The notes beneath the pieces were generated by a model, which saw only the letters and a program-made list of their open reading frames with translations, was not told the origin of the DNA and searched no databases. The position numbers and the translations under genes are program-made. A stretch of DNA of 64,000 bases, taken from the NCBI GenBank assembly GCA_040779345.1, contig JBFONU010000009.1, positions 62,001 through 126,000 of the forward strand, read 5' to 3'. The stretch comes from Thalassotalea_H sp040779345. Lineage in GTDB: Bacteria; Pseudomonadota; Gammaproteobacteria; Enterobacterales; Alteromonadaceae. Each line of letters starts with the position of its first letter. The first letter of the stretch is position 1. Shown in pieces: positions 26,007 to 35,053 of this stretch.

Positions 26007-27355
26007 TATTTAGACTCCTTCTCTGCAATTGCAGCAATTAAACCAGCACTTTGCTCGTCTAATTTATGAAGAACAGCTTTACTACGACCAGCAACAATAC
26101 TGTGTACTAAAATTAAAGGTAATGCAGCGATAAGACCAAGAGCAGTTGTTACAAGTGCTAATGAAATGTTACCTGCCATAATTTTCGGGTCACCAGTACC
26201 AAATAGGGTAATTGTTTGGAACGTCATGATCATACCGATAACTGTACCTAATAGCCCCATTAACGGTGCAATGGCCGCAAACATTTTAATTAAGCTAATA
26301 CCACGATCTACTGTTGGTGTTTCGCGTAAAATGGCTTCATCTAATTTAAGTTCCAATGTCTCAGCATCCGCAGATTTATTTTCATGATAAACCGCTAATA
26401 AACGACCTAATGGGTTATTATCGTTAGGCTGATCAAGATTATTCTGTTGTGCTTTCATTTTTGAAGATACTGCACCAAGAACAACAACACGTTCAAGCGC
26501 AATTAACATACCAATAATAAGTAATACAGTGATTGCATAACCAACTGTGCCACCTTGATGGTAAAATTCTTCTAATGTTTTCTTACGAGTTTCTAGCGTT
26601 AAGATAGCGCCACGAGACGGATCCACGTACAAAGGTGCATAACCTGAGGTTTCACCGAAAAAGCTTGATGCTGTACCGGCAATATATCCAGCAGGTTGCT
26701 TAGCCAAAGGTTGAATTTGACCCACTTCATCATTGTAGTTCAAATAACCATTTTCAGATACAAGGTTAAATGTACCAATACGTGTAACTGTTTCTGTAGA
26801 TTTTGAACCATCTAGGTTAGTTACTTCTGCTGTAAACTGTGAAACTTCACCTGACTGAGTCATTTCAGTTTGGAGAGCAAACCATAACTCTTCTAACTGT
26901 TCTAACTCAGGAATTGCTTTTGCGTTAGCAATAGCATCTAATGCTTCTCCGCGACCAGGATATTCAGCACTAACAATCGATGTAGCAATTTGACCATAAG
27001 CGTTTGCGGCAGCCGCACGACTTACCCCAAACATTTCACCTAAAGTACCTTTTGCGTTATCAAGTTCTACTTCTTTTTGAGCTAACTTAATTTCGTTATC
27101 TGCATATTCTTTTGTCAAACGTTTATTACGTGCATTTTCTGTCGCTAATTTCTTTTTAGCTTTGTTCAATAATGCTTGTTTATCAGCACGCGCCGAAGTA
27201 AATTCAGCTTCACGCTTTTTATCTAATTTAGCTTCAGAAATGCGATCATTTTTTACTTGTTTTAATAAGTCATTTAAATCATTAGCATTCGCTGAAGTGG
27301 CGATTCCTGCTGTCATTGAAGCAGCGAATAAAACAAAATTTAATACTTTTTTCAT
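26006..27355 (-). CDS. ttpC: TtpC-like MotA/TolQ/ExbB protein
   Basis: A 449-aa variant of ExbB with a long periplasmic front part: signal peptide (1-24), coiled coil (about 30-108), globular region (110-260), membrane helix (271-291), then a TolQ/ExbB core with helices around 359-380 and 398-420 and the GLLGTVIGMIMTFQ motif. Length and layout match TtpC of Vibrio TonB2 systems (about 450 aa), which is needed for TonB2 function in addition to ExbB2. It is coupled by TAATG to both its upstream and downstream genes. Confidence 0.88.
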   Translation of the reverse strand: MKKVLNFVLFAASMTAGIATSANANDLNDLLKQVKNDRISEAKLDKKREAEFTSARADKQALLNKAKKKLATENARNKRLTKEYADNEIKLAQKEVELDNAKGTLGEMFGVSRAAAANAYGQIATSIVSAEYPGRGEALDAIANAKAIPELEQLEELWFALQTEMTQSGEVSQFTAEVTNLDGSKSTETVTRIGTFNLVSENGYLNYNDEVGQIQPLAKQPAGYIAGTASSFFGETSGYAPLYVDPSRGAILTLETRKKTLEEFYHQGGTVGYAITVLLIIGMLIALERVVVLGAVSSKMKAQQNNLDQPNDNNPLGRLLAVYHENKSADAETLELKLDEAILRETPTVDRGISLIKMFAAIAPLMGLLGTVIGMIMTFQTITLFGTGDPKIMAGNISLALVTTALGLIAALPLILVHSIVAGRSKAVLHKLDEQSAGLIAAIAEKESK

Positions 27356-28134
27356 TATTTAGCTCCTGCTGCAAATACTGGCAGTTTTGTTAAATCTAAT
27401 GGTAACTGCTTACGAGCCATACGTATTCCATCGGTAATAGGCTTTAGGTATTCATCATCTAAAACATCCCATGAACGTGTTTCGTTATTCCAAACCCATG
27501 CGTTTTTCATATCAAGCGATTGTGCTACAAAGGAAATACGTCCCATATGTAAAAAATCAGCCGTTAATGTTTGACCACCAAAATCTAGCTCTTCTTGATA
27601 TACACCGAACACAGTACCGTAATTTGCTTCAATTTCATAAGCTTCAAGAACTAAACGAAATTGCTCAGATACAGAAACATTTGAGTTACCCATTACGTCA
27701 CGTAAACCTTGAATACGTTCTTTACGAGCCGTAAGGTTTACAGGTACGTCTAATTCAACAAATTTCTCTAAGGTGTCAATCATTTTGTACATTAACGGTA
27801 CAACACCTTGCTTAGTTTTATCAATGCCCGCTATTTGCTTCTCAAGTGAACGAATACTTGCATTTTGATCATCCACCATAAGTTGAACATGATCGTTATA
27901 GCCCGATAAAATTTCAGCTTCATCTATCGTATTACGATATTCAGCTAATAACTCTAACGTTTGCTCATAGATATTATTTATTTTATTTTGTGACTTTACT
28001 GAAGCCTTAAATGTTTTAGCTTCTGCTTTTTGTAGTTCAGTTAATGCATCTGCAGAAGCGAAAGTGCTTGCTGTTAATGCTAATGAGCCAATTATCGTTG
28101 ATGCGATAAGGCTTTTCTTGCTTAATTTGGACAT
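27355..28134 (-). CDS. DUF3450 periplasmic protein
   Basis: A 259-aa protein with a signal peptide (MSKLSKKSLIASTIIGSLAL, processing near residue 28) and a mainly coiled-coil periplasmic body (about 30-130). DUF3450 proteins regularly precede TtpC, ExbB2, ExbD2 and TonB2 genes in marine gammaproteobacteria. I start at the ATG at 28134 (GGGA ribosome site) rather than a TTG three codons upstream. It is the first gene of the operon, so the 690 bp before it contain the promoter. Confidence 0.85.
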   Translation of the reverse strand: MSKLSKKSLIASTIIGSLALTASTFASADALTELQKAEAKTFKASVKSQNKINNIYEQTLELLAEYRNTIDEAEILSGYNDHVQLMVDDQNASIRSLEKQIAGIDKTKQGVVPLMYKMIDTLEKFVELDVPVNLTARKERIQGLRDVMGNSNVSVSEQFRLVLEAYEIEANYGTVFGVYQEELDFGGQTLTADFLHMGRISFVAQSLDMKNAWVWNNETRSWDVLDDEYLKPITDGIRMARKQLPLDLTKLPVFAAGAK

Positions 28135-28827
28135 AGTTCCCAACCATTGCTATTGAATTTTGATAACAAACATCATTGTTAACGCAAATTTAATAATCTG
28201 CCATTTTTAAGTTTTTATTTCTCTAGAATAAAACCATGCAATATTCCCAGACGACAAACTTTATGTCAACTGAACATAATGAAAAGACAGTTAATTTAAA
28301 TATTTGTATATAAATTATACTATTTAGTAACAACTAACCAACAAGTTATTATCTTGCTGTTATCATTGACTATAAAACAACCCTTTTATTATGAATTAAA
28401 TACTTGCTATATATGTTTTACTAATTCATTCGTAGTAAGTCAAATTTTATTACAAAATATTCTAAAGATTATCCTTTACTCTCCCTTTTTAACATGCAAT
28501 TACCGTCCTGACAACGCTACTTTTTAATCCATGCTAGGTTATGTTTATTCGATTGCTCTTTTTAGATAAGTCTTCAGTTATCAAAAACTTTCGCCCTATT
28601 TATCGACTCATTCCTCTGTTTAATGTACTAATGGCGTATATTTCAAATTTCTAACTATTAACAGTAGGATGATAAAAGCGAATTTTTCTTTATTTCACAC
28701 ATTCCTAATATAGATATATTGACTCTCGGTACCACTTTTCCAAAAACATCACAATAAAGCTCGTTATGTTCAGTAATTGATATGTTAAACTTGTAGGTTA
28801 GCATTAATCACTGGAAGTATTACCATA
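28135..28827. other. Intergenic region without visible gene
   Basis: About 690 bp of very A+T-rich sequence between the divergent TonB operon and the TSUP gene. I find no open frame with a ribosome site, no tRNA-like fold and no clear Fur box. It must hold the promoters of both neighbours. Confidence 0.6.
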
Positions 28828-29604
28828 ATGGAAGTTGTATTAGATATTGAGTTATGGATAACACTTTGTAGTGTTGGCTTCCTTGCTGGCCTTATCGATG
28901 CGATAGCTGGAGGTGGAGGTATGTTAACTGTCCCCACTTTATTAACAGCAGGCCTTCCTCCACACATTGCCCTTGGTACTAATAAACTTGCAGCCTCTTT
29001 TGGCTCGTTCACAGCATCTGTCACCTTTTACAGGAAAAAACTGTTCGATATTTCATTTTGGCGTGCTTCTGTTATTTCCACGGCAATTGGTGCGGTATGT
29101 GGCACGTTAGTTGTAAAATATTTATCTATCGACTTTCTTGATAAAGCGTTACCAATTTTAATTATCTCTACTGCTATTTATACACTCTTAGCTAAAAGTA
29201 CCGTTTATAACGATAACGGGCTACCAAAAAAATCAACGACTTTGACCACAAAACAAACAACACAAGGTCTTGTTCTAGGTTTTTATGATGGTATTGCTGG
29301 CCCAGGCACAGGTGCATTTTGGACGTCATCATCAGGCGCACTTTATAAGATAAACATACTACTTAGCTGTGGGCTAGCTCGCTCGACAAATTTTGTTAGT
29401 AACTTTTGCAGTTTATTAACTTTTATTTACCTTGGTTATGTTAATGTGCTTCTCGGTGTCACTATGGGAGTTTTCCTTATGTTAGGAGCATGGGTTGGCG
29501 CACATTGGGCGATAAAGTTTGGTAATAAGTTTATTCGTCCAACATTTGTTACCCTTGTTATCATTATGTCTTGTAATTTAGGTTATCAAGCATGGATCCA
29601 GTAA
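28828..29604 (+). CDS. TSUP-family permease (TauE/SafE)
   Basis: A 258-aa inner-membrane protein with about eight hydrophobic helices. The first repeat shows GLIDAIAGGGGMLTVPTLL and LGTNKLAASFGS, the second GFYDGIAGPGTGAFW and STNFVSNFCSL, the duplicated signature of the TauE/SafE (formerly DUF81, UPF0721) family that moves sulfonates or other organic anions. Substrate unknown. A GGAAG ribosome site precedes the ATG; priC begins 10 bp downstream. Confidence 0.9.
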   Translation: MEVVLDIELWITLCSVGFLAGLIDAIAGGGGMLTVPTLLTAGLPPHIALGTNKLAASFGSFTASVTFYRKKLFDISFWRASVISTAIGAVCGTLVVKYLSIDFLDKALPILIISTAIYTLLAKSTVYNDNGLPKKSTTLTTKQTTQGLVLGFYDGIAGPGTGAFWTSSSGALYKINILLSCGLARSTNFVSNFCSLLTFIYLGYVNVLLGVTMGVFLMLGAWVGAHWAIKFGNKFIRPTFVTLVIIMSCNLGYQAWIQ

Positions 29605-29614
29605 TTATTACAAT

Positions 29615-30220
29615 ATGAAGTCTTTATCATTACAGAAAATTCATCAGGTACTTGAGTCTTTATTAATAAAAGCGCGTGAAATTGATCATATCAATACTCA
29701 AAATAAATCGTTTTCACTTCGCAAAGATAAAGCGATATTTGCTGAGACCCTTTTTAGTACCAATAGTGATCAACTCGCTCATTACGTTTATGAAGTGCAA
29801 AATAAAACGAGTGAATTAAACCATCTATTAAGTGCCAATAAAGCCCAGTTTTTTAATGCTCGATTAGCCTTAGTAGAGCAGCAAATATCAGCGATTGTTA
29901 ATGCGATAAATGCCAATGAATCACAAAATAAATCATCAACAAAACACCTACAGATACTCAAACAGAAAAAATACCGTCAAGCGGCTCAGTCTTTAATTAA
30001 ATCCTCTCAATCGTCTTATCAAAAGCTCGCCGAAACTAAAGAATTTGAACGTCGATTATTAGAAATGTTAGATTTAAAACAAAGTGATTTTGCTAAAGTT
30101 TCAGTAAAAAATAGAGATAAAGTTTCGAGTGAGTTATTAGTTTTGCATCAAAGGCTAGGAAGATGCCGTCAGGCGATATCAAAAATTGAAAGACAAATAG
30201 AAATGAGTGAAAAACGTTAA
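29615..30220 (+). CDS. priC: Primosomal replication protein PriC
   Basis: A 201-aa helical protein that helps reload DnaB at stalled forks. The C-terminal FERRLLEML and LHQRLGRCRQAISKIERQI segments match PriC (E. coli 175 aa); the central part is longer and Gln/Lys-rich. The gene follows the TSUP permease gene by 10 bp. PriC is poorly conserved, but these two segments are characteristic. Confidence 0.8.
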   Translation: MKSLSLQKIHQVLESLLIKAREIDHINTQNKSFSLRKDKAIFAETLFSTNSDQLAHYVYEVQNKTSELNHLLSANKAQFFNARLALVEQQISAIVNAINANESQNKSSTKHLQILKQKKYRQAAQSLIKSSQSSYQKLAETKEFERRLLEMLDLKQSDFAKVSVKNRDKVSSELLVLHQRLGRCRQAISKIERQIEMSEKR

Positions 30221-30328
30221 GTATTTATTACCTTAGATAAAATATTTATTTCTTTTTCTACTGAAAACTATTCGCTTTTTATTCAATCTAGCAGTAATCT
30301 TATAATAAAATAACTCTAGAGGATGATC

Positions 30329-30592
30329 ATGAAAATTTCAGACGATATCCATAATTATTATGAAAAATTAGTGGTACAACATTTTGCCGCCTTAAAGCTT
30401 GAAGCAAAATATGACGCAGACTTTATTGCCGATCTTACCTGCGTAGTCTTGAACCAATTGCCTAATCGCTATATTCGGCACGAAGTAGATATGGCCTTTT
30501 ACCTTCCTGCATCAGAGCGCTTTGAGATGGAAAGCAAAGTAAAAGTAGCGATTAGTAAATCTCTAGAATTTATGAAGCTACATAATAGTTAG
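30329..30592 (+). CDS. ComFB-family protein
   Basis: An 87-aa cytoplasmic protein with the ComFB pattern: an N-terminal IHNYYEKLV helix, then CVVLNQLPNRYIRHEVDMAFY (around residues 43-63). The second of two ATGs (30329) is chosen because the AGAGG ribosome site is six bases away from it and abuts the first. ComFB-type domains have been reported as c-di-GMP receptors in cyanobacteria. It ends 2 bp from the tail of a convergent PilZ gene. Confidence 0.78.
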   Translation: MKISDDIHNYYEKLVVQHFAALKLEAKYDADFIADLTCVVLNQLPNRYIRHEVDMAFYLPASERFEMESKVKVAISKSLEFMKLHNS

Positions 30593-30594
30593 CG

Positions 30595-31293
30595 TTATAA
30601 ATTGTTCATATCGATAAACAAGTGTTCAAGTAACGAGACGACTTGTTTATCATCTTCATTGAACTGAATACCAACAATCACTTTCCCTCTTTCATTTCGG
30701 CTATTACAAACCTTAGCGGGTATTAATATTTCCCCTTTATTATGGTCTGCTACACAAACAAAAATATCTAATTCATTCACTTTAACTGAGTCGCTTTCTG
30801 CTTTAAATGTAAAGCCACATCCTTTTAATGATAAATCACCTATTACACCATTAATACGAACATTACTTTGATCAGGTGAATTAAGTGATATTGCCGCAGG
30901 TAGGTGCATCGCTATGCGTTGATGAAGGCGCAGTTGACGGTTTTCAATTTTTTTAGGGTAAGAAAGTATAATGAATTTTTCAGGTGTCTTAGTAATCGTT
31001 TTTATCGTTGACCTAAAAGCAAAACAACAGCCTTTATCACCTTCAAGTAGATACCTCACCACAACTACGTTCCCTTCAACAAGTACATCGCTATAGGTTG
31101 TAGCTCTAGGTACATTTGGGTATTTTAAAATAATATATTGCCCAAGTTCATAACCGATTAAAGGCACTTTAATTCTAACTTGTACAGGATGGTTAATTTG
31201 CAAATCAAGCATTTTTCCTGGTAAAAGCTCAAATATATCAAAATCATCCTTTTCAATAATGGGTTCGTTTAGCTCAACTACTTTAACGGGCAT
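30595..31293 (-). CDS. YcgR-like PilZ-domain protein
   Basis: Probable c-di-GMP effector of 232 aa. The N-terminal half (about 20-110) resembles the flagellar-brake YcgR N-terminal domain; the C-terminal PilZ domain carries the complete ligand motif, R122-x3-R126 (RLHQR) and D153-L-S155-L-K-G158. There is no flagellar gene nearby, so the target (motor, pilus or other) is unknown. The gene is tail-to-tail with the ComFB gene. Confidence 0.88.
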   Translation of the reverse strand: MPVKVVELNEPIIEKDDFDIFELLPGKMLDLQINHPVQVRIKVPLIGYELGQYIILKYPNVPRATTYSDVLVEGNVVVVRYLLEGDKGCCFAFRSTIKTITKTPEKFIILSYPKKIENRQLRLHQRIAMHLPAAISLNSPDQSNVRINGVIGDLSLKGCGFTFKAESDSVKVNELDIFVCVADHNKGEILIPAKVCNSRNERGKVIVGIQFNEDDKQVVSLLEHLFIDMNNL

Positions 31294-31724
31294 TGGATTT
31301 CCTTATAAATTATTCTTAAACAATATAAACAAGCGAAATTAAAGACACAACCATTAAATAAGAATATTAAAAACTGTTTAATGGCTATTGTAATTGCTAC
31401 TGGTACTTGTAGGTCTGTATTTATTTGAGCACCAAGGTGTAATTATGTTTTCACGCTCATCACTCTTTTGTTCTTATTATCTTCCTATCTAATAACATTC
31501 CTTTTTCAAATCATCACCAGTATCAAATCTACCAACCTAGACAGGGCTTGATTAAAACAGTGTTAATGCCCATAAAAATCAATAACTTAACTTATTGTAG
31601 CTTATTAGTCGTAAATAGTTCAATATTTACATTGCAAATGATAATCATTCTCATTATTATCTCCACCATAAATAAATGCTCGCTGCATTTCACCAACACA
31701 CGCGTAATTAATTTGGAGATAAAC
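31294..31724. other. Regulatory region of the siderophore operon
   Basis: About 430 bp between the divergent PilZ gene and the TonB receptor gene. The only clear element is the Fur box at 31634. A long in-frame extension of the receptor frame runs through it (from 31548) but crosses the Fur box and encodes no known domain, so I treat it as non-coding. Confidence 0.65.
31634..31658 (+). promoter_or_regulatory. Fur box, two overlapping sites
   Basis: TGATAATCATTCTCA (31639-31653) matches the 7-1-7 Fur consensus TGATAATnATTATCA at all but one specified position. Two overlapping 19-bp frames (31634-31652 and 31640-31658) each match the classical box at about 15 of 19 bases. It is 72-86 bp before the receptor start codon, so iron repression of the four-gene operon is expected. 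Confidence 0.88.
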
Positions 31725-33794
31725 ATGAAGTACTCACCGATTTTTTTGGCATTATCTATGGCGATGCCACTAGCCTATGCTGACAATAAACCAATAGAGA
31801 TCATCGAAGTAACAGGCAGTTATTTTAATGATTACAAAGTTGACGAAGCTAAAGGCGCAATGCGCATTGATACTTCCCTGCTTGAAACGGCACAATCAGT
31901 AACCGTCATACCAACCACCATAATTGAAGAGCAATTAGCTACTACTTTAGGTGAAGTATTGACCAATGATGCTAGTCTTTCCGCAGGCTCTAAACAACGT
32001 AATAGAGAAGTATTTAACTTACGTGGTTTTACGTTAAGCTCTTCAAATGGTTATTTACGCGATGGTCACCAGCATTGGTCTCATTACCAGCAACCAATTG
32101 AAACATTAGAGCGTGTTGAAGTTATTAAAGGCCCATCAAGTATTTTGTATGGGCAATCTGGGCCTGGCGGTTTAGTCAATATGGTCACCAAAAAACCGAC
32201 CTCATCAAGCTTGTTTAACCTAGGCTTAGATACTGATCAAGAAGGCTCAACTCGTTTGACTTTAGATGCGGGTGGCGCGCTAAATAATGAGGGCACATTT
32301 AGGTATCGTAGTAATTTGGTAAAACAAGACGTCACCTACCAAAGAGAATATCAAAACGGTACTCAACGAGAGCGTGACCGTTTTTTAGGTGCTCTAGTAA
32401 TTGATTATGACGCCACTGATGATTTATTACTGCGAGTTCATTATGACTACACTAACGACAAAGCGGGTTTAGACACAGGAAGTTGGTTAGATAGTGAAGG
32501 CAAATTAATTGGCAATCGAAAAACGATCCGCGATATGTCTTGGGCATTTACTGATATCGATGTAGAAAATTATGGCGCCGATATAAATTACCATTTCAAT
32601 GATAATTGGCATATTGCACTGGGATATAATAAACAAACCTTTGAAAGACAACGTTTTGAGTCGGCCCCAAAAAAGCCGTCAGACTTTCAAAAAGGTGATG
32701 AATACACTTCCAAACCCTATGACCGTTTTGATGATTGGCAATTCACCACAAATTTTATTGACCTAACCGGTGAGCTGAATCTAGCCGGTATTGAACATCA
32801 ACTATTATTTGGCGCAAATTCACTAGCGTACTCTTACGGACAACTTAGAGTTAAAAGCTCACCTATCACCTACCTTGCTGGTGATGATGAACCAGAAAAA
32901 CCTAATATTCACTACCAAGACGATGATAGTTTATATCACACAGAATATGACTATTATGGCATCTACTTACAAGATTTAGTGACGTTTAACGACAATTGGC
33001 AAATATCATTTGGCGGGCGTTACGACAAACAACATAAAGAAGGGGCTGACAATGAATCTTTCTTACCAAAGTTTGGCGTGCTTTATCATCCCTCTGAACA
33101 AGGCACATTGTATTACAGTTATACCGAAGGTTTTGAACCACAGCGTAGCGAAACGTTAAATAATGAGACGGATATCAATCATGGTATGAAGCTAGATGCA
33201 ATGTCATCGAAACAAAGTGAAATAGGAATAAAATGGCAACTGGTCGATGACAGATTACTCATCAGTGGCGCAATATTTGATATTAGCAAAACAGGTAAGT
33301 TAATCACTGAAATGATTGACCATACTGTTTATGAGTCTCGAACCACTCAAGCAGGTAAACAAAGGCATAAAGGCTTTGAACTTGGTGCACAAGGTGCGGT
33401 CAACGACAAATTATTTATCATGTCATCTTTAATCAACATTGATGCGACGTATGAACATGATGAAAATTACCAAGGAAAAACCCCCATAGACGTACCTGAA
33501 TGGTCAGCAGCTTTATGGTCACGATATGAGGCAACACAAAACCTTGCTTTTAATGCGGGGGCATTTTATGAAGGTTCTCGTTTTGCGAATAGTGACAATA
33601 CCATTAAAAAACGCGCCTATACACGTATCGACGTTGGGGCAACTTATCAAATTGATATTAATGACCATGAGCTCAACTTACGTTTTAATATCAATAATTT
33701 ATTAAATAAAAAATACGTCATTGGTGGCGGCACCAGCAATGTCACCTCCGCAGACGGTATTACTTTTAGAGTCGCAGCGCAGCTCACGTTCTAA
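31725..33794 (+). CDS. TonB-dependent siderophore receptor
   Basis: Outer-membrane ferric-siderophore transporter, 689 aa. The ATG at 31725 has a TTGGAG ribosome site and opens a signal peptide (MKYSPIFLALSMAMPLAYA). A TonB-box-like EIIEVTG follows at about residue 25, then the plug domain with RGF...RDG and ERVEVIKGPSSILYGQSGPGG (near residue 135), then a 22-strand barrel ending in Phe. It resembles the hydroxamate/catecholate receptor class (FhuE, FoxA type). It heads the Fur-controlled operon with PepSY, DUF2271 and DUF4198 genes. Which siderophore it takes is not predictable. Confidence 0.92.
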   Translation: MKYSPIFLALSMAMPLAYADNKPIEIIEVTGSYFNDYKVDEAKGAMRIDTSLLETAQSVTVIPTTIIEEQLATTLGEVLTNDASLSAGSKQRNREVFNLRGFTLSSSNGYLRDGHQHWSHYQQPIETLERVEVIKGPSSILYGQSGPGGLVNMVTKKPTSSSLFNLGLDTDQEGSTRLTLDAGGALNNEGTFRYRSNLVKQDVTYQREYQNGTQRERDRFLGALVIDYDATDDLLLRVHYDYTNDKAGLDTGSWLDSEGKLIGNRKTIRDMSWAFTDIDVENYGADINYHFNDNWHIALGYNKQTFERQRFESAPKKPSDFQKGDEYTSKPYDRFDDWQFTTNFIDLTGELNLAGIEHQLLFGANSLAYSYGQLRVKSSPITYLAGDDEPEKPNIHYQDDDSLYHTEYDYYGIYLQDLVTFNDNWQISFGGRYDKQHKEGADNESFLPKFGVLYHPSEQGTLYYSYTEGFEPQRSETLNNETDINHGMKLDAMSSKQSEIGIKWQLVDDRLLISGAIFDISKTGKLITEMIDHTVYESRTTQAGKQRHKGFELGAQGAVNDKLFIMSSLINIDATYEHDENYQGKTPIDVPEWSAALWSRYEATQNLAFNAGAFYEGSRFANSDNTIKKRAYTRIDVGATYQIDINDHELNLRFNINNLLNKKYVIGGGTSNVTSADGITFRVAAQLTF

Positions 33795-33825
33795 CTCCTA
33801 TAAAATGTTAGTTCCAAAAAAACGT

Positions 33826-33864
33826 GATGAAGTGGCGTGTTTACCTATTGAACGCCATTTCATC
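33826..33864 (+). other. Intercistronic hairpin
   Basis: GATGAAGTGGCGT (33826-33838) and ACGCCATTTCATC (33852-33864) form a 13-bp stem with one G-U pair around a 13-nt loop. It lies between the receptor gene and the PepSY gene and lacks a T-run. It could protect the receptor mRNA 3' end or partly terminate, lowering expression of later genes. Confidence 0.7.
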
Positions 33865-33891
33865 ATAAATACAAATATTAAAAATAACTCA

Positions 33892-34491
33892 ATGAAACCA
33901 TCAAAGAAAACACTCAGCATTGCTCGTTTGCTACATATTTATGTCTCTATGGCTTTGTTTACACTGCTACTTTTTTTCTCTGTTACCGGCATCACGTTAA
34001 ATCACCCTCAATGGTTTAGTACACAACATGCCCAGGTGCTAACCCAAGAAAAAACGATAGCAAGCATCAAAGATTTAGCGATAGCAAAAAGCATTATTTC
34101 TAAAAAGCAACTGGATTTTATCAACACAGAAATTGAATTAGCTTTTTCTATTTCTCTATTGAATACCTCACCAGAACTAATGTCAGGGGAATTATTTTAC
34201 AGCATGAAACAGCCGGGTATTAGTACCAGCATTTCCTTAGTTATAGAGACAGGAGAGGCATTTTATGAGCGAACTCATTATGGCTGGTGGGCCGTATTTA
34301 ATGATTTACATAAAGGTCGTAACACCAGTGATTTTTGGCGTTGGATAATTGATCTATCAAGCATGCTTTTCATTATTTTTGCGATAACTGGTTTTATGCT
34401 TGCTATGCCACAAAAACGTTTTCGCCAAACACTACTGGTGAGTATTAGTACAACCACATTTGCCATTTTTACCATGATTTACTTTGCCTAA
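33892..34491 (+). CDS. PepSY-associated transmembrane protein
   Basis: A 199-aa inner-membrane protein: helix near 13-35 (LHIYVSMALFTLLLFFSVTG ITLNHP), a periplasmic PepSY-like region, and helices around 155-175 and 180-198. PepSY-TM proteins encoded with TonB receptors are thought to reduce or process ferric siderophores. I choose ATG 33892, just after the hairpin, because MKPSKKTLSIARLLHIYVSM is the family-like start; its ribosome site is weak. Longer in-frame starts run back into the receptor gene. Confidence 0.78.
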   Translation: MKPSKKTLSIARLLHIYVSMALFTLLLFFSVTGITLNHPQWFSTQHAQVLTQEKTIASIKDLAIAKSIISKKQLDFINTEIELAFSISLLNTSPELMSGELFYSMKQPGISTSISLVIETGEAFYERTHYGWWAVFNDLHKGRNTSDFWRWIIDLSSMLFIIFAITGFMLAMPQKRFRQTLLVSISTTTFAIFTMIYFA

Positions 34492-34506
34492 ATAAGGGGT
34501 TACCCA

Positions 34507-35043
34507 ATGAATAATACACAGTTATACAATGCCATGAAAAAATCGATAATTGCGATGATATTTATAGCATTTGCTAGCCCTCTCCTATCGCAAGCAGCCA
34601 CCAATGATAGCAGCAAGCTGGCCATGGTATTGGTACTAAAACAACAACAAGGAGAGTATCACCCTCCTTATGTAGCAGCTTGGATAGAAAATAGCGAAAG
34701 ACAGTCAGTAAGAACTTTGTTGTTGTGGCGAAAAGAGCCTAAATGGTTAAAAGACATTCGCCGTTGGTGGCGAAATGTTGGCAGAAAAGATAGCAACCTG
34801 GTCGATGCAATTACGTCGGCAACACATGCCGCCGGCAGCTTTCCACTAACCTTTAATCTTGAAGATGATAACCAGCAAACCTTAATAAAGGGAAAATACA
34901 CCCTTTACCTTGAGGTCGTGCGTGAAAAAGGTAGCCGCGCATTACTCGAACAAACGTTTACTTTAGATAACAAAACTCAACAAAATTTCACCCTTAACGA
35001 AACCGCCGAAACTGGCACGATTACGTTAACTATTACCCCTTAG
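34507..35043 (+). CDS. DUF2271 periplasmic protein
   Basis: A 178-aa exported protein. The signal peptide spans roughly residues 11-30 (KKSIIAMIFIAFASPLLSQAA); the body has YVAAWIENSERQSVRTL, WRNVGRK and DAITSATHAAG, as in DUF2271 proteins. An AGGGG ribosome site supports ATG 34507; an ATG ten codons later would give a more standard leader but lacks one. Members travel with PepSY and DUF4198 genes in iron-uptake operons; the biochemical role is unknown. Confidence 0.82.
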   Translation: MNNTQLYNAMKKSIIAMIFIAFASPLLSQAATNDSSKLAMVLVLKQQQGEYHPPYVAAWIENSERQSVRTLLLWRKEPKWLKDIRRWWRNVGRKDSNLVDAITSATHAAGSFPLTFNLEDDNQQTLIKGKYTLYLEVVREKGSRALLEQTFTLDNKTQQNFTLNETAETGTITLTITP

Positions 35044-35053
35044 GAGCAAAAAA

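Noticed and set aside
31548..31724. 59-residue N-terminal extension of the siderophore receptor frame
   Set aside because: It runs through the Fur box, has no ribosome site and would put residues before a normal signal peptide; ATG 31725 has a good ribosome site.
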